Shown here: piece by piece, positions 49,841 to 58,259 of the stretch
Position numbering within the stretch: position 1 is the stretch's first letter
Layout: each line of letters begins with the position of its first letter
Source of the DNA: a virus
Reading direction: 5' to 3' (one strand)
Virus record (IMG/VR): IMGVR_UViG_3300022920_000255
Location: 1 to 58,380 of that record
DNA length: 58,380 bases
Translations under genes and position numbers: made by a program
Notes under the pieces: model-generated
The model's input: only the letters and a program-made list of their open reading frames with translations
Database searches by the model: none
Told to the model about the DNA's origin: nothing

Positions 49841-50527
49841 ATGACAAAGACTTCCGAAATAAAGGAACGCTTGATTGAAAATAATATCAGGCATTGGGCA
49901 GGGGACAATATTAGTCAAGTCCTACAACCCGGCGATAAAGACATTCTAATAGATGAAGCAACAGATGCATTCGAAAATGTACTTGATGCACTTCTTATTG
50001 ATCGTGAAAACGATCCTAACTCTCAAGGTACAGCAAAGCGTCTAGCTAAAATGTATTATAACGAGATTATGGCAGGACGTTATGATGCAGCACCTAGCGC
50101 AACAGCGTTTCCTAATGACAACGGGCATACATATAAAGGTATGCTAGTAGTTCGTAGCGAACTTAAATCAATGTGTTCGCATCATCATCAGCCAGTTACT
50201 GGGATTGCATACATAGGTATCATTCCTGGTGAGAAAGTTATTGGACTTTCGAAATATACTCGCATTGCACAGTGGTGTGCAAGACGTGGTACATTACAAG
50301 AAGAACTATGCAATGATATCATGCGTGAAATTATCAAAGCGACTGATAGTGAGCATGTAGGTGTTTATATTCAAGCAACACATGGTTGTTGTGAAAATCG
50401 TGGCATTATGGCACACAGTTCACTTACGCAAACAACTGTACTTAATGGTGGGTTCTTAGATGACCCAAGTGTTAAGAAAGAATTCTTTGACAACATCAAG
50501 CTACAACAGGAGTTTGCTCCAAGATGA
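49841..50527 (+). CDS. folE: GTP cyclohydrolase I (FolE)
   Basis: A 228-residue GTP cyclohydrolase I, the first step from GTP to dihydroneopterin triphosphate for folate and 7-deazaguanine. Zinc and active-site motifs are present: SMCSHHHQPVTGIAYIG, ATHGCCENRGI. The ATG at 49841 with AAAGGAA upstream is chosen over 49793, which sits at the transcript start. The product feeds QueD and QueE. It overlaps the next small gene by 4 bases. Confidence 0.92.
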   Translation: MTKTSEIKERLIENNIRHWAGDNISQVLQPGDKDILIDEATDAFENVLDALLIDRENDPNSQGTAKRLAKMYYNEIMAGRYDAAPSATAFPNDNGHTYKGMLVVRSELKSMCSHHHQPVTGIAYIGIIPGEKVIGLSKYTRIAQWCARRGTLQEELCNDIMREIIKATDSEHVGVYIQATHGCCENRGIMAHSSLTQTTVLNGGFLDDPSVKKEFFDNIKLQQEFAPR

Positions 50528-50718
50528 TAGATCCAAAAGTAACAAAGCTAGTAAAAGAACTTGAACAACAAATTAAGCAAGTTAACGAAACATGGGCAAA
50601 ATTACAAAAGAATAATGTATTTGTTCGTGCAGAATTTAAAGGTACACATACATATGATGAACCCAAATCAATCGTAGTAACTAAAATTACTCAAAATGTT
50701 GAATATCTGAAGGGTTAA
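50524..50718 (+). CDS. Small helical protein between folE and queE
   Basis: A 64-residue protein with an N-terminal helix (VTKLVKELEQQIKQVNETWA) and a short beta tail. It shares ATGA with folE. No family is recognised; the position suggests a role linked with the 7-deazaguanine genes. Confidence 0.5.
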   Translation: MIDPKVTKLVKELEQQIKQVNETWAKLQKNNVFVRAEFKGTHTYDEPKSIVVTKITQNVEYLKG

Positions 50719-50722
50719 AAAT

Positions 50723-51595
50723 ATGAAACTAAGATATAGCGAAGCGTTCTATTCTCTTCAAGGTGAAGGTAAGTTTGTAGGAGTACCTAGTGTATTCCTA
50801 CGCACATTTGGTTGTAATTTACGTTGTCAAAATTTCGGACTAAATAAAGATAGAGAGAAATCAAGGTATAATCCTGAGGTTGAACAACTTATTAAGGATG
50901 GAGTCCATGAGACTACAAAACGATTTGAAGACTTACCTATTATACACACAGGATGCGACACATATGCTAGTATCTATCCTGAGTTCAAGCATCTAGTTCA
51001 CGATTCAACAATCGATGAAGTAGTAGAGCATTTACTTTCTCTAACTCCCCAAGGTAAATGGACACAAGATGATGGGCAAGATGTACATCTTATTTTAACA
51101 GGCGGTGAACCGTTGTTGGCGTGGCAACGACTTTACGTAGAACTATTCGAACACCCACGTATGCAGGACTTAAAGAATGTTACATTTGAAACAAACACTA
51201 CACAACATTTACATGACGATTTCTACAACTATCTCAACAACCATGATGACCTTACAGTCACTTGGAGCTGTTCCCCGAAACTTAGTGTTTCAGGAGAACG
51301 TTGGGAAGATGCTATTAAACCTGACGTTGCTTGGGAGTACCAGTGTGTTACTGATAGCGACATGTATCTCAAGTTCGTTGTCGCTAGCCAAGATGATTTT
51401 GCAGAAGTCGAAAAAGCTGTTAGTGCTTATCAAGATGCCGGGGTACAATGTCCAGTATATCTTATGCCGTTGGGCGGACGCAGTGAAGAATATTCCCTCA
51501 ATGTTAAAGACGTGGCGGAAGCCTGCATGGCGAGAGGGTGGCGATTTACACCAAGACTACACATTTCACTCTTCGGAAATGCCTGGGGAACTTAG
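50723..51595 (+). CDS. queE: QueE-like 7-carboxy-7-deazaguanine synthase
   Basis: A 290-residue QueE-type radical-SAM enzyme: EAFYSLQGEGKFVGVPSVFL at the N-terminus and LTGGEPL are family signatures, and the C-terminus ends LFGNAWGT. The cluster motif is split: the first two cysteines are in CNLRC, but the third position reads NFG; the next Cys (HTGCDTYASIYPEF) lies about 45 residues on, after an inserted loop. Known QueE proteins also vary this spacing. It would convert carboxytetrahydropterin to CDG using SAM. Confidence 0.85.
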   Translation: MKLRYSEAFYSLQGEGKFVGVPSVFLRTFGCNLRCQNFGLNKDREKSRYNPEVEQLIKDGVHETTKRFEDLPIIHTGCDTYASIYPEFKHLVHDSTIDEVVEHLLSLTPQGKWTQDDGQDVHLILTGGEPLLAWQRLYVELFEHPRMQDLKNVTFETNTTQHLHDDFYNYLNNHDDLTVTWSCSPKLSVSGERWEDAIKPDVAWEYQCVTDSDMYLKFVVASQDDFAEVEKAVSAYQDAGVQCPVYLMPLGGRSEEYSLNVKDVAEACMARGWRFTPRLHISLFGNAWGT

Positions 51596-51661
51596 GCAAA
51601 ATGAACAACTACGTAGAGCGATGGAAGCTCCAATAGACTATGAAAAACTAAGGAAACAACT

Positions 51662-52744
51662 ATGAATCAAAACTATATTTTTACGAGCGAAAGTGTTAGC
51701 GCAGGACATCCGGATAAGGTCGCAGACCAAATCTCAGATGCTCTAGTTGATGCCGGGTTCAAAGCAGGCGATGAAACAACACGTGTTGCTGTTGAAACAC
51801 TTGTAACTACCAATCATGTAACATTGGCGGGCGAAGTAAAAAACTTTAACGTAAGCAGAGATGAAGTTAAAGAAATCGTGCGAAACAAAGTTAAAGAAAT
51901 TGGTTATGAGCAAGAAGGGTTTCATTGGGATAACTTAAATATCTACAATGAGCTACATGAACAAAGCGCAGACATTGCATTGGGAACTGATGATTTTGGT
52001 GCAGGCGATCAAGGTATCATGTTTGGATACGCATGTAACGACAACGATGCATATCTCCCAGCGCCTATATACTATGCACATGAAGTTCTTAAAGAACTTA
52101 AAACTCAAAGACAGCATGTATTAGGCCCAGATGCTAAATCACAAGTAAGTGTACAGTACGATGGCGGACGTGTACAGCGTATCGACCAAGTTGTTATTAG
52201 TACACAGCACGGAGAAGGACAAGTAGAGCAAGCAAGAAATATTAGTAAACTTGCTGCAATGAATGTATTAGGAGATTTGATTGATGATAAAACTGTATGG
52301 CACCTTAATCCTACTGGTAACTTTGTTATTGGTGGGCCCGACGGTGATGCTGGTGTTACTGGGCGTAAAATTATCGTGGATACTTATGGCGGATTTGCTC
52401 CTCATGGCGGAGGTGCTTTTAGTGGCAAAGATCCTACAAAAGTTGATAGGTCAGCAGCATACATGGCTCGCTGGCTCGCTAAAAATGTGGTAGCAGATGA
52501 AATGGCAGACTGGTGTAACATTCAGTTGTCGTATGCTATTGGTGTAAAGCAACCAACAAGTATCTATGTTGAGTCTAATGGATACAGCAAGAGTATTGAA
52601 AAGTTTATTCGTGAAAATATTGATCTAAGTCCAAAAGGGATCATTGATCGTTTCGATATGTTTAATTTTTATAACTACAGTGAGAACTGTGTATACGGAC
52701 ACTTTGGTAATAAAGATGTGCCGTGGGAAAAGATTGGATGGTAA
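51662..52744 (+). CDS. metK: S-adenosylmethionine synthetase (MetK)
   Basis: A 360-residue methionine adenosyltransferase making SAM from ATP and methionine. Signatures: SESVSAGHPDKVADQIS, FGAGDQGIMFGYA, GGPDGDAGVTGRK, GGGAFSGKDPTKVDRSAAY. It is slightly shorter than E. coli MetK (384) but with all key motifs. It directly follows queE, a SAM user; the phage also has a second radical-SAM protein and a DNA methyltransferase. AAGGAAAC is the ribosome site. Confidence 0.93.
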   Translation: MNQNYIFTSESVSAGHPDKVADQISDALVDAGFKAGDETTRVAVETLVTTNHVTLAGEVKNFNVSRDEVKEIVRNKVKEIGYEQEGFHWDNLNIYNELHEQSADIALGTDDFGAGDQGIMFGYACNDNDAYLPAPIYYAHEVLKELKTQRQHVLGPDAKSQVSVQYDGGRVQRIDQVVISTQHGEGQVEQARNISKLAAMNVLGDLIDDKTVWHLNPTGNFVIGGPDGDAGVTGRKIIVDTYGGFAPHGGGAFSGKDPTKVDRSAAYMARWLAKNVVADEMADWCNIQLSYAIGVKQPTSIYVESNGYSKSIEKFIRENIDLSPKGIIDRFDMFNFYNYSENCVYGHFGNKDVPWEKIGW

Positions 52745-52745
52745 T

Positions 52746-53087
52746 ATGAGTCATTACAAAACAAATGAAGAACAAGAAACTATCACAGTTGAAGAGTTTG
52801 TTAACGAGTGGTATAATGATAAAGACTATCTCTTAGTAGATATAAGAGAGGACGGCGAGAAGACAGAACTAGGTGCCATTAAAAATGCATTTAATATATC
52901 AATGTATGATATACCGGATCAAATTAATATGGCACCAACTTACATTGTATGTATCATGTGCTGTGATAATGGAGCACGGTCTGAGCAAGTAGTAAAATAC
53001 TTTAAAAATAATGATTATAATAATATGTTTGCATTGGTCGGAGGTATTGAAAAATTATTCGAAACTTTGCCAGAATTGAAGGTGTAA
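52746..53087 (+). CDS. Rhodanese-like sulfurtransferase
   Basis: A 113-residue single-domain rhodanese: LLVDIRED, GAIKNAFNISMYDIP, then CDNGARSEQV, where the active-site loop CxxGxRS keeps the catalytic Cys. The start at 52746 is one base after the metK stop; an in-frame longer reading would run inside metK and is rejected. Rhodaneses carry persulfide sulfur, so a link to Fe-S assembly or tRNA thiolation is possible. Confidence 0.82.
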   Translation: MSHYKTNEEQETITVEEFVNEWYNDKDYLLVDIREDGEKTELGAIKNAFNISMYDIPDQINMAPTYIVCIMCCDNGARSEQVVKYFKNNDYNNMFALVGGIEKLFETLPELKV

Positions 53088-53088
53088 T

Positions 53089-53553
53089 ATGAATATTTTT
53101 AAACCCAAGACTTGGTTTATGACTGATGAAGAAATCAAGCGAAGTGAAGCAAGACAAATCGAAAACGAAAAAGTCATGGAAGAACGTATATCTGAGATTG
53201 ATTTAGAATTTGGTCGTATCACCCAAGATGAACACGCTAAAAAAGTAGCAACCTTAAATGGCGATCCGTATGTGAAAGTTCTTAATATTGATTTAGATGA
53301 AAATGCACCTGGTGCTGGATTCTTTGAACTAGATTTCAATGAACATTTCGTAGAGTATCTAGCTAATAGTGGGTACGAAGGCATAGAGCCAGATGAAATC
53401 GTAGATAACTGGTTCAACGACTTGTGCAAGAATATTGTACTAAATGACTTAGAAGATGAAACGGGTGACCCACGTAGCTTCGATGTAGCGAGTAAAGAAG
53501 GCTTAATCATTAATCGTTTAAAAACTGATAATGGAACCGCAGAATACTCTTGA
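53089..53553 (+). CDS. Hypothetical acidic protein, 154 residues
   Basis: Begins MNIFKPKTWFMTDEEIKR, helical N-terminal half, then a beta part (DPYVKVLNIDLDENAPGAGF) and a C-terminal helical part. It starts 1 base after the rhodanese stop and its end holds the -35 of the next promoter. No family is recognised. Confidence 0.55.
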   Translation: MNIFKPKTWFMTDEEIKRSEARQIENEKVMEERISEIDLEFGRITQDEHAKKVATLNGDPYVKVLNIDLDENAPGAGFFELDFNEHFVEYLANSGYEGIEPDEIVDNWFNDLCKNIVLNDLEDETGDPRSFDVASKEGLIINRLKTDNGTAEYS

Positions 53554-53578
53554 CACCAACTCAATAAACGTGTAAGAT
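53550..53578 (+). promoter_or_regulatory. Sigma70-type promoter of the exonuclease operon
   Basis: TTGACA 53550-53555 and TAAGAT 53573-53578, 17-base spacer, 29 bases before the ATG. Confidence 0.65.
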
Positions 53579-53606
53579 AGAATCAAATTACAATAGAGGA
53601 TTATTA

Positions 53607-54608
53607 ATGGCTACTTTTATTATTGTTGACAGTCTCAACATGTTTCACCGAGCAAAGCATGTAGCACATCGTGGTGCTGATATCGATACTAAGATCGGTA
53701 TGGCGTTCCACATTATGATGTCTAGCGTTAAGATGTGCTACAATATGTTTGATGCTGATCACGCTGTATTCTGTTTAGAAGGTCGCTCATGGCGTAAAGA
53801 CTTTTACACTCCATATAAAGCACAACGTAAAGTAGCACAACAAGCTAAATCGGTGCGTGAACAAGAAGAAGATGGCATCATGTTCGGTGCGTATGACAGT
53901 CTCGTAGAGTTTGTCGAAACACGTACTAACTGCACAGTACTTCAGAATAAAGAAGCAGAGGCAGATGATATGATTGCTCTATTCATTGCATCACATCCCA
54001 ATGATCATCACATTATCGTATCAAGTGATAGTGATTATCAACAGTTAATTTGTGATAACGTAACACTATATGATGGTGTTCAAAATCGTATCATCACACC
54101 TGATGGTTACTTTAAAGATGATAAGAAGCGCACTCCGATCAAAGACAAAAAGACTAAAGAGGTTCTCCCTCCCCCCGACCCTGAGTGGTTGTTGTTTGAG
54201 AAATGTATCCGTGGCGATACATCAGATAATATCTTTTCAGCATATCCAGGTTGTCGCACGAAAGGGACTAAGAATAAAGTCGGTATGATTGAAGCATTTG
54301 AAGACCGCAATACAGGTGGCTTTAGTTGGAATAACTTTATGCTACAACGTTGGACAGATCATAACGGCGAAGAACATGTAGTGCGTGATATGTATGAGCG
54401 CAATAAGACACTTATTGACTTGACTGAACAGCCGTATGATCTTAAAGTTAAGTTCCTTGAGACTATTGCAGAACGCAGTGTTCCCAAGAATAAGACAGGG
54501 GTAGGCATGCACTTTCTTAAATGGTGTGGAATATGGGACTTACAGAACTTAGCTAAAGCTCCTGATGAAATGGCAGCTATTCTTAACAAGGGTTACCCAC
54601 ATGCTTAG
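53607..54608 (+). CDS. 5'-3' exonuclease / RNase H (T4 rnh-like)
   Basis: A 333-residue FEN-type nuclease: IIVDSLNMFHR (first metal Asp), NKEAEADDMIALF and VSSDSDYQQLI, then RGDTSDNIF, the helix-hairpin-helix-side motif. T4 RNase H (305) has the same order and removes RNA primers from lagging-strand fragments. An insert around 180-195 (Lys/Pro-rich) is present. It overlaps the next gene by 8 bases. Confidence 0.88.
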   Translation: MATFIIVDSLNMFHRAKHVAHRGADIDTKIGMAFHIMMSSVKMCYNMFDADHAVFCLEGRSWRKDFYTPYKAQRKVAQQAKSVREQEEDGIMFGAYDSLVEFVETRTNCTVLQNKEAEADDMIALFIASHPNDHHIIVSSDSDYQQLICDNVTLYDGVQNRIITPDGYFKDDKKRTPIKDKKTKEVLPPPDPEWLLFEKCIRGDTSDNIFSAYPGCRTKGTKNKVGMIEAFEDRNTGGFSWNNFMLQRWTDHNGEEHVVRDMYERNKTLIDLTEQPYDLKVKFLETIAERSVPKNKTGVGMHFLKWCGIWDLQNLAKAPDEMAAILNKGYPHA

Positions 54609-55308
54609 ATACATCTTTGATGTAGATGGGACACTTACACCAAGTAGATGTGCTATTGATCCAAAGTTTTTACGATTTATGCTGAAATTCTGCAAAGAGA
54701 ATTATGTATACTTTGCTACAGGCAGTGACGCACCGAAGACTATCGAACAAGTTGGTGATATGTTATTCAACAGTGTAACACGTTCTTATAACTGTAATGG
54801 TAACTCTGTATGGGAAAAGGGTATTAATATCCGTAATAATCCATGGAAACTTCCTGACCTTGCAAGAACTTTTTTAATTAGTTGCGAATACGAAAGTGAT
54901 TTTAGCATACGCACAGGCAATCATATCGAAGAACGTCCCGGTATGGTAAACTTTAGTGTTGTAGGACGCAATGCAGATGCAGAACAACGTGCGGCATATG
55001 TAGACTTCGAAGCGTGTAATGGAGAACGTAGAAAAATTGCAGATGCTTTTAATACAATGTTTCCAGACTTGCAAGCAACTGTAGGTGGCGAGACTGGTAT
55101 TGACATTGCTCCCACTGGATCAGATAAAAGCCAAATACTTAAAGATTTTACAAAGTCTGATACAATTATATTCTTCGGTGATGCTATCTTTGATGGCGGA
55201 AATGATTATACACTAGCACAAGCAATTAAGAAAAAAGGTGTAGGTAGAGCCCATAAAGTATCTGGTTGGGAAGAAACTTACAAAATATTGACAGATGTAT
55301 ACAGTTGA
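54601..55308 (+). CDS. Phosphomannomutase-like HAD (IIB) phosphatase
   Basis: A 235-residue HAD protein of the eukaryote-type phosphomannomutase / Cof group: motif I YIFDVDGTLTPSR, FATGSDAPKTIEQVG, a cap domain (MVNFSVVGRNADAEQR), ETGIDIAPTGSDKSQIL and motif IV FFGDAIFDGGNDY. It could interconvert hexose phosphates for sugar-nucleotide supply, or be a plain sugar phosphatase. The start at 54601 overlaps the exonuclease end. Confidence 0.78.
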   Translation: MLRYIFDVDGTLTPSRCAIDPKFLRFMLKFCKENYVYFATGSDAPKTIEQVGDMLFNSVTRSYNCNGNSVWEKGINIRNNPWKLPDLARTFLISCEYESDFSIRTGNHIEERPGMVNFSVVGRNADAEQRAAYVDFEACNGERRKIADAFNTMFPDLQATVGGETGIDIAPTGSDKSQILKDFTKSDTIIFFGDAIFDGGNDYTLAQAIKKKGVGRAHKVSGWEETYKILTDVYS

Positions 55309-55789
55309 AATAGTAAAAGATAGATTTTGGATTGTAGAAGATGCAGGAATAAAACTTGGACTTATTCGTAAGACTAGGTCTTCTGACTTTGAAGTTATCA
55401 TGCAGGATGCTCTAGCTATAGAAACTCTACCATTCGATGCTCTTACTTCAAAGTACGGAAGTAAAATTCTTGAATCCAAGCAAGTCAAAAAGATTGAAAG
55501 TGTTGAGTATGGGAAAGATTTAGATAGCGTAGATGGGGTACCTATTAAACATCACGGTCATAATAAACAATGGATAGAAATATCTGATAAGTCAGTACCA
55601 GTATATACTAAAACTGAAAATTCAAAAGTAATGTATGCTGCTGGTTATTATGGGTTAAAGTTCCCAGAAGCAGGATGGAAGAACGTATATTGTGTAAAAG
55701 CAGAGACACTAAATAACTATGATTTCATCGGCCCATTCAACTCTAAAACACAATTAGAAGCAGAGATACATCGTACTAATGTACAGTAA
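55295..55789 (+). CDS. Hypothetical protein, 164 residues
   Basis: Begins MYTVEIVKDRFWIVEDAG, a small beta N-terminal part and a C-terminal part with YYGLKFPEAGWKNVYCVKAE. I recall similar uncharacterised proteins in marine T4-like phages but cannot name a function. It overlaps both neighbours by 10-15 bases. Confidence 0.55.
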   Translation: MYTVEIVKDRFWIVEDAGIKLGLIRKTRSSDFEVIMQDALAIETLPFDALTSKYGSKILESKQVKKIESVEYGKDLDSVDGVPIKHHGHNKQWIEISDKSVPVYTKTENSKVMYAAGYYGLKFPEAGWKNVYCVKAETLNNYDFIGPFNSKTQLEAEIHRTNVQ

Positions 55790-55964
55790 TATAAAAAAAT
55801 TCATAGCAATTGTCAATCGTGCATCATTAAAAGATGAAAAGCATGTGCGTATGACAACCGCAGATGCGACTAAACTAAACACTGAGATTAGTTTATTATT
55901 GCTAGAACTAAAAGAAAGTGAGCGCCCTGCTCGTATAACAACATTAGACGGAGGAAAATTCTAA
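55779..55964 (+). CDS. Small protein, 61 residues
   Basis: Helical, basic N-terminus (MYSNIKKFIAIVNRASLKDE) and a Leu-rich helix (INxxxLLLLELKES-like). It overlaps the neighbours on both sides by short stretches. Function unknown. Confidence 0.45.
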   Translation: MYSNIKKFIAIVNRASLKDEKHVRMTTADATKLNTEISLLLLELKESERPARITTLDGGKF

Positions 55965-56284
55965 TGCCAGATTTTAACGCAGTAATGATTATCGGTCATT
56001 TCGTAGTAAGTGTATTCAATGTACCACTAGGACAACCATTGTATCAGTTCGTACCATTTCCAAATATGGAAATCTGTCAGGAACACGTACAATATCAAGT
56101 TACACCACAAACAGGACATCAAATGAGTCTTGAATATAAAATGTACAAAAATGCACAGTGTGTAACACGCGAAGAGTTTGAAGCTCAGATGAATGCTCAG
56201 AGACAACAGCAAGCTCCTGTTGCTCCACAAGATATGTTGCCTGATATAACTCCAATCATCCCAAAAGGCTGGGAGCAAAAGTAA
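55964..56284 (+). CDS. Hypothetical protein, 106 residues
   Basis: An N-terminal hydrophobic stretch (VMIIGHFVVSVFNVPLG) could be a weak signal, followed by a Cys-containing part (NMEICQEHVQYQ, KNAQCVTREEF) and a Gln/Pro-rich tail. Two cysteines could form a disulfide if exported. Not recognised. Confidence 0.5.
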   Translation: MPDFNAVMIIGHFVVSVFNVPLGQPLYQFVPFPNMEICQEHVQYQVTPQTGHQMSLEYKMYKNAQCVTREEFEAQMNAQRQQQAPVAPQDMLPDITPIIPKGWEQK

Positions 56285-56286
56285 AA

Positions 56287-56294
56287 GATAAATA
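56287..56294 (+). promoter_or_regulatory. Late-type promoter GATAAATA
   Basis: Octamer 35 bases before the ATG of the membrane-anchored protease at 56329. Confidence 0.6.
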
Positions 56295-56328
56295 CTAGGT
56301 AATAATAAATTATTTAGGAAACTAGTAC

Positions 56329-57192
56329 ATGTCATTTTTAAAAAAAGTAGTAAACTTTATCGCAGACGCAATTAAATCAACATGGATTTATACAAAACTA
56401 GAATACATCATCAAACGCCCACTCTTATTAATTCTAGTACTACTAGTCTTAGTACTTTCTTATAATCAGGGAAATATGTATTATGAACAATATGCAGCAG
56501 AATACAAGCGTTTAAATTCTGAAAAGAAAAAAGATGCAGATGATACGTCTGATAATCTAGTATTCAAAAAAGTAGACGACTTTTTATATACATTGACAGG
56601 TTCAGTTGGAGAAGGCGACTGTGATAGAATTTCACCGTTGATGCCTTCAGATTTTACTCTTATTTTAGAAAGCCCAGGCGGCAATCTAGCAGAAGGATCG
56701 TGTCTTGCGGCTCACATTAAATTAAGAAATGTTGTTACTGTTGTTCGTAATACTCCAGTAATGAACGCAGAAGGCAAAATAATCTATGCGCCAGGCGAAG
56801 TAGGCGCAGAGTTAGGAATTGACCATCTAAAGGATAAAGTAGTATGTGCATCAGCATGTGGTTTACTATTCTTAGGTGGCGATAGACGATATCTTATTGG
56901 AGATGTTTGGTTCGGTATTCACGGTCCAGGTACTCCAGCAGAATTTGTCAGCAAAATGAATCCAATGCAAGCTGAATCCGGTGCATACCGCACTGCTTCT
57001 AACTTGTTAGGATTACTAGAGCGACTGGGCGTTGAAGATCCGGAAGTTCGTAAACTATTTGTTCAGATACCAAATCAAACAATGTATTGGTTAAAGCCAG
57101 GAGACTTTGAGATTAAACCAAATCTTATTAAACTAGCTACTAACTATGTAGATTTTTGGGATCTAACAACAGCGACATTGGATCCAATCTAA
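56329..57192 (+). CDS. Membrane-anchored ClpP/SDH-like serine protease
   Basis: A 287-residue protein with a strong N-terminal membrane anchor (about 29-44, LLLILVLLVLVLSY) and a ClpP/crotonase-fold domain: LESPGGNLAEGSCLAAHIK, then KVVCASACGLLFLGGDRR with the likely nucleophile Ser, and WFGIHGPGTP with the likely His. This is the pattern of membrane-linked ClpP-like (SDH) proteases. It has a late promoter. A substrate at the inner membrane is likely but unknown. It lies 24 bases before the SbmA-like gene. Confidence 0.7.
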   Translation: MSFLKKVVNFIADAIKSTWIYTKLEYIIKRPLLLILVLLVLVLSYNQGNMYYEQYAAEYKRLNSEKKKDADDTSDNLVFKKVDDFLYTLTGSVGEGDCDRISPLMPSDFTLILESPGGNLAEGSCLAAHIKLRNVVTVVRNTPVMNAEGKIIYAPGEVGAELGIDHLKDKVVCASACGLLFLGGDRRYLIGDVWFGIHGPGTPAEFVSKMNPMQAESGAYRTASNLLGLLERLGVEDPEVRKLFVQIPNQTMYWLKPGDFEIKPNLIKLATNYVDFWDLTTATLDPI

Positions 57193-57216
57193 GTCGCTCT
57201 AACGGAGGACTAAAAT

Positions 57217-58254
57217 ATGCTAAAGAGTTTCTTTGCAACGTCCGACCGCGCTTTATATGCTTGGCTAATGCTTGCTTGGCTACTATTCATCGGTTGGTAT
57301 AACGTACAAATTCTCGTATACTACAACGCATGGAACCGAGAGTTCTATGACGCAATTCAGACGCTACAAGAAGAAAGATTTTGGCAACTGTTCTGGAGTT
57401 TTGATCTAGCACGTTTCATTGATTTTTTAACTTTTAATATGGATGAAACAACAACAGTACCAAGTTTCTTAGAAATCTTGCTTATATATGTACCGATGGC
57501 AACATACGCAACGTGGCAAACACAGCGTTATACATTTGCTTGGCGTGAAGCGAACACATACTACTATCTACGCAGATGGGAAACATCGACTGCAAAGATT
57601 GAGGGTGGTTCACAGCGTATCCAAGAAGACTTAATGATTTTCGGTAAGACACTGCAATCTCTATTCACTGGCTTTGTAAACAAGATTTTCATTCTTGCTG
57701 CATTTATCCCAGTACTATGGACGCTAAGTGAGGGTCTACCTATCTGGAACGGTCAAATCATTCCTGGCTTCTTAGTATGGGCCGCACTAACTATGAGTAT
57801 CGGTGGCACACTATTGTCATTTTTACTAGGTATTAAACTACCAGGTCTAGAATATAGAAATCAAGTTGTTGAAGCTAAGTTTCGTAAGAAGCTAGTATAT
57901 TCAGAAGATGATTTCAGTGAACGTCTAACCGCAGACTTGTTCCCAATGTTTGCAGCAGTTAAGCGTAACTACTATCGTCTATTCAACTACTACATGGGAT
58001 TTGGTGTATGGCAAACAGGCTTCTCACTACTAGCAGGTAACGTTGCTATCATCGTACTAGCACCAAGTTACTTCGCACAGTTGATTACATTCGGTGTTCT
58101 TATTCAGGTGCTTAATGCATTTGGTCGAGTAGAGGGTGCTTTGACATTCTTTATCGATAGATGGACAACGATTGTTGACTTTCAGTCAGTTATCAAACGT
58201 TTGAATGAATTCAATCGTGTACTTGATGATGCTGAAAAAGAAGCAGAAGCATAA
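57217..58254 (+). CDS. sbmA: SbmA/BacA-like peptide transporter
   Basis: A 345-residue inner-membrane protein clearly related to SbmA/BacA. Diagnostic stretches: RIQEDLMIFGKTLQSLF, GIKLPGLEYRNQVVEAKFRK, VYSEDDFSERLT, AAVKRNYYRLFNYYMGFG, VFGxVxGAxxFxIxxWTTIVDF-like C-terminus. It has about six membrane segments. SbmA (406 residues) imports peptide antibiotics using the proton gradient; this copy is shorter at the N-terminus. It shares a late unit with the protease upstream. GGAGGAC precedes the start. Confidence 0.88.
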   Translation: MLKSFFATSDRALYAWLMLAWLLFIGWYNVQILVYYNAWNREFYDAIQTLQEERFWQLFWSFDLARFIDFLTFNMDETTTVPSFLEILLIYVPMATYATWQTQRYTFAWREANTYYYLRRWETSTAKIEGGSQRIQEDLMIFGKTLQSLFTGFVNKIFILAAFIPVLWTLSEGLPIWNGQIIPGFLVWAALTMSIGGTLLSFLLGIKLPGLEYRNQVVEAKFRKKLVYSEDDFSERLTADLFPMFAAVKRNYYRLFNYYMGFGVWQTGFSLLAGNVAIIVLAPSYFAQLITFGVLIQVLNAFGRVEGALTFFIDRWTTIVDFQSVIKRLNEFNRVLDDAEKEAEA

Positions 58255-58259
58255 AATTA

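Noticed and set aside
51177-51665. Frame overlapping the end of queE that would continue 20 residues past its stop (a frameshift extension)
   Set aside because: The QueE C-terminus LFGNAWGT looks complete; no slippery site was recognised.
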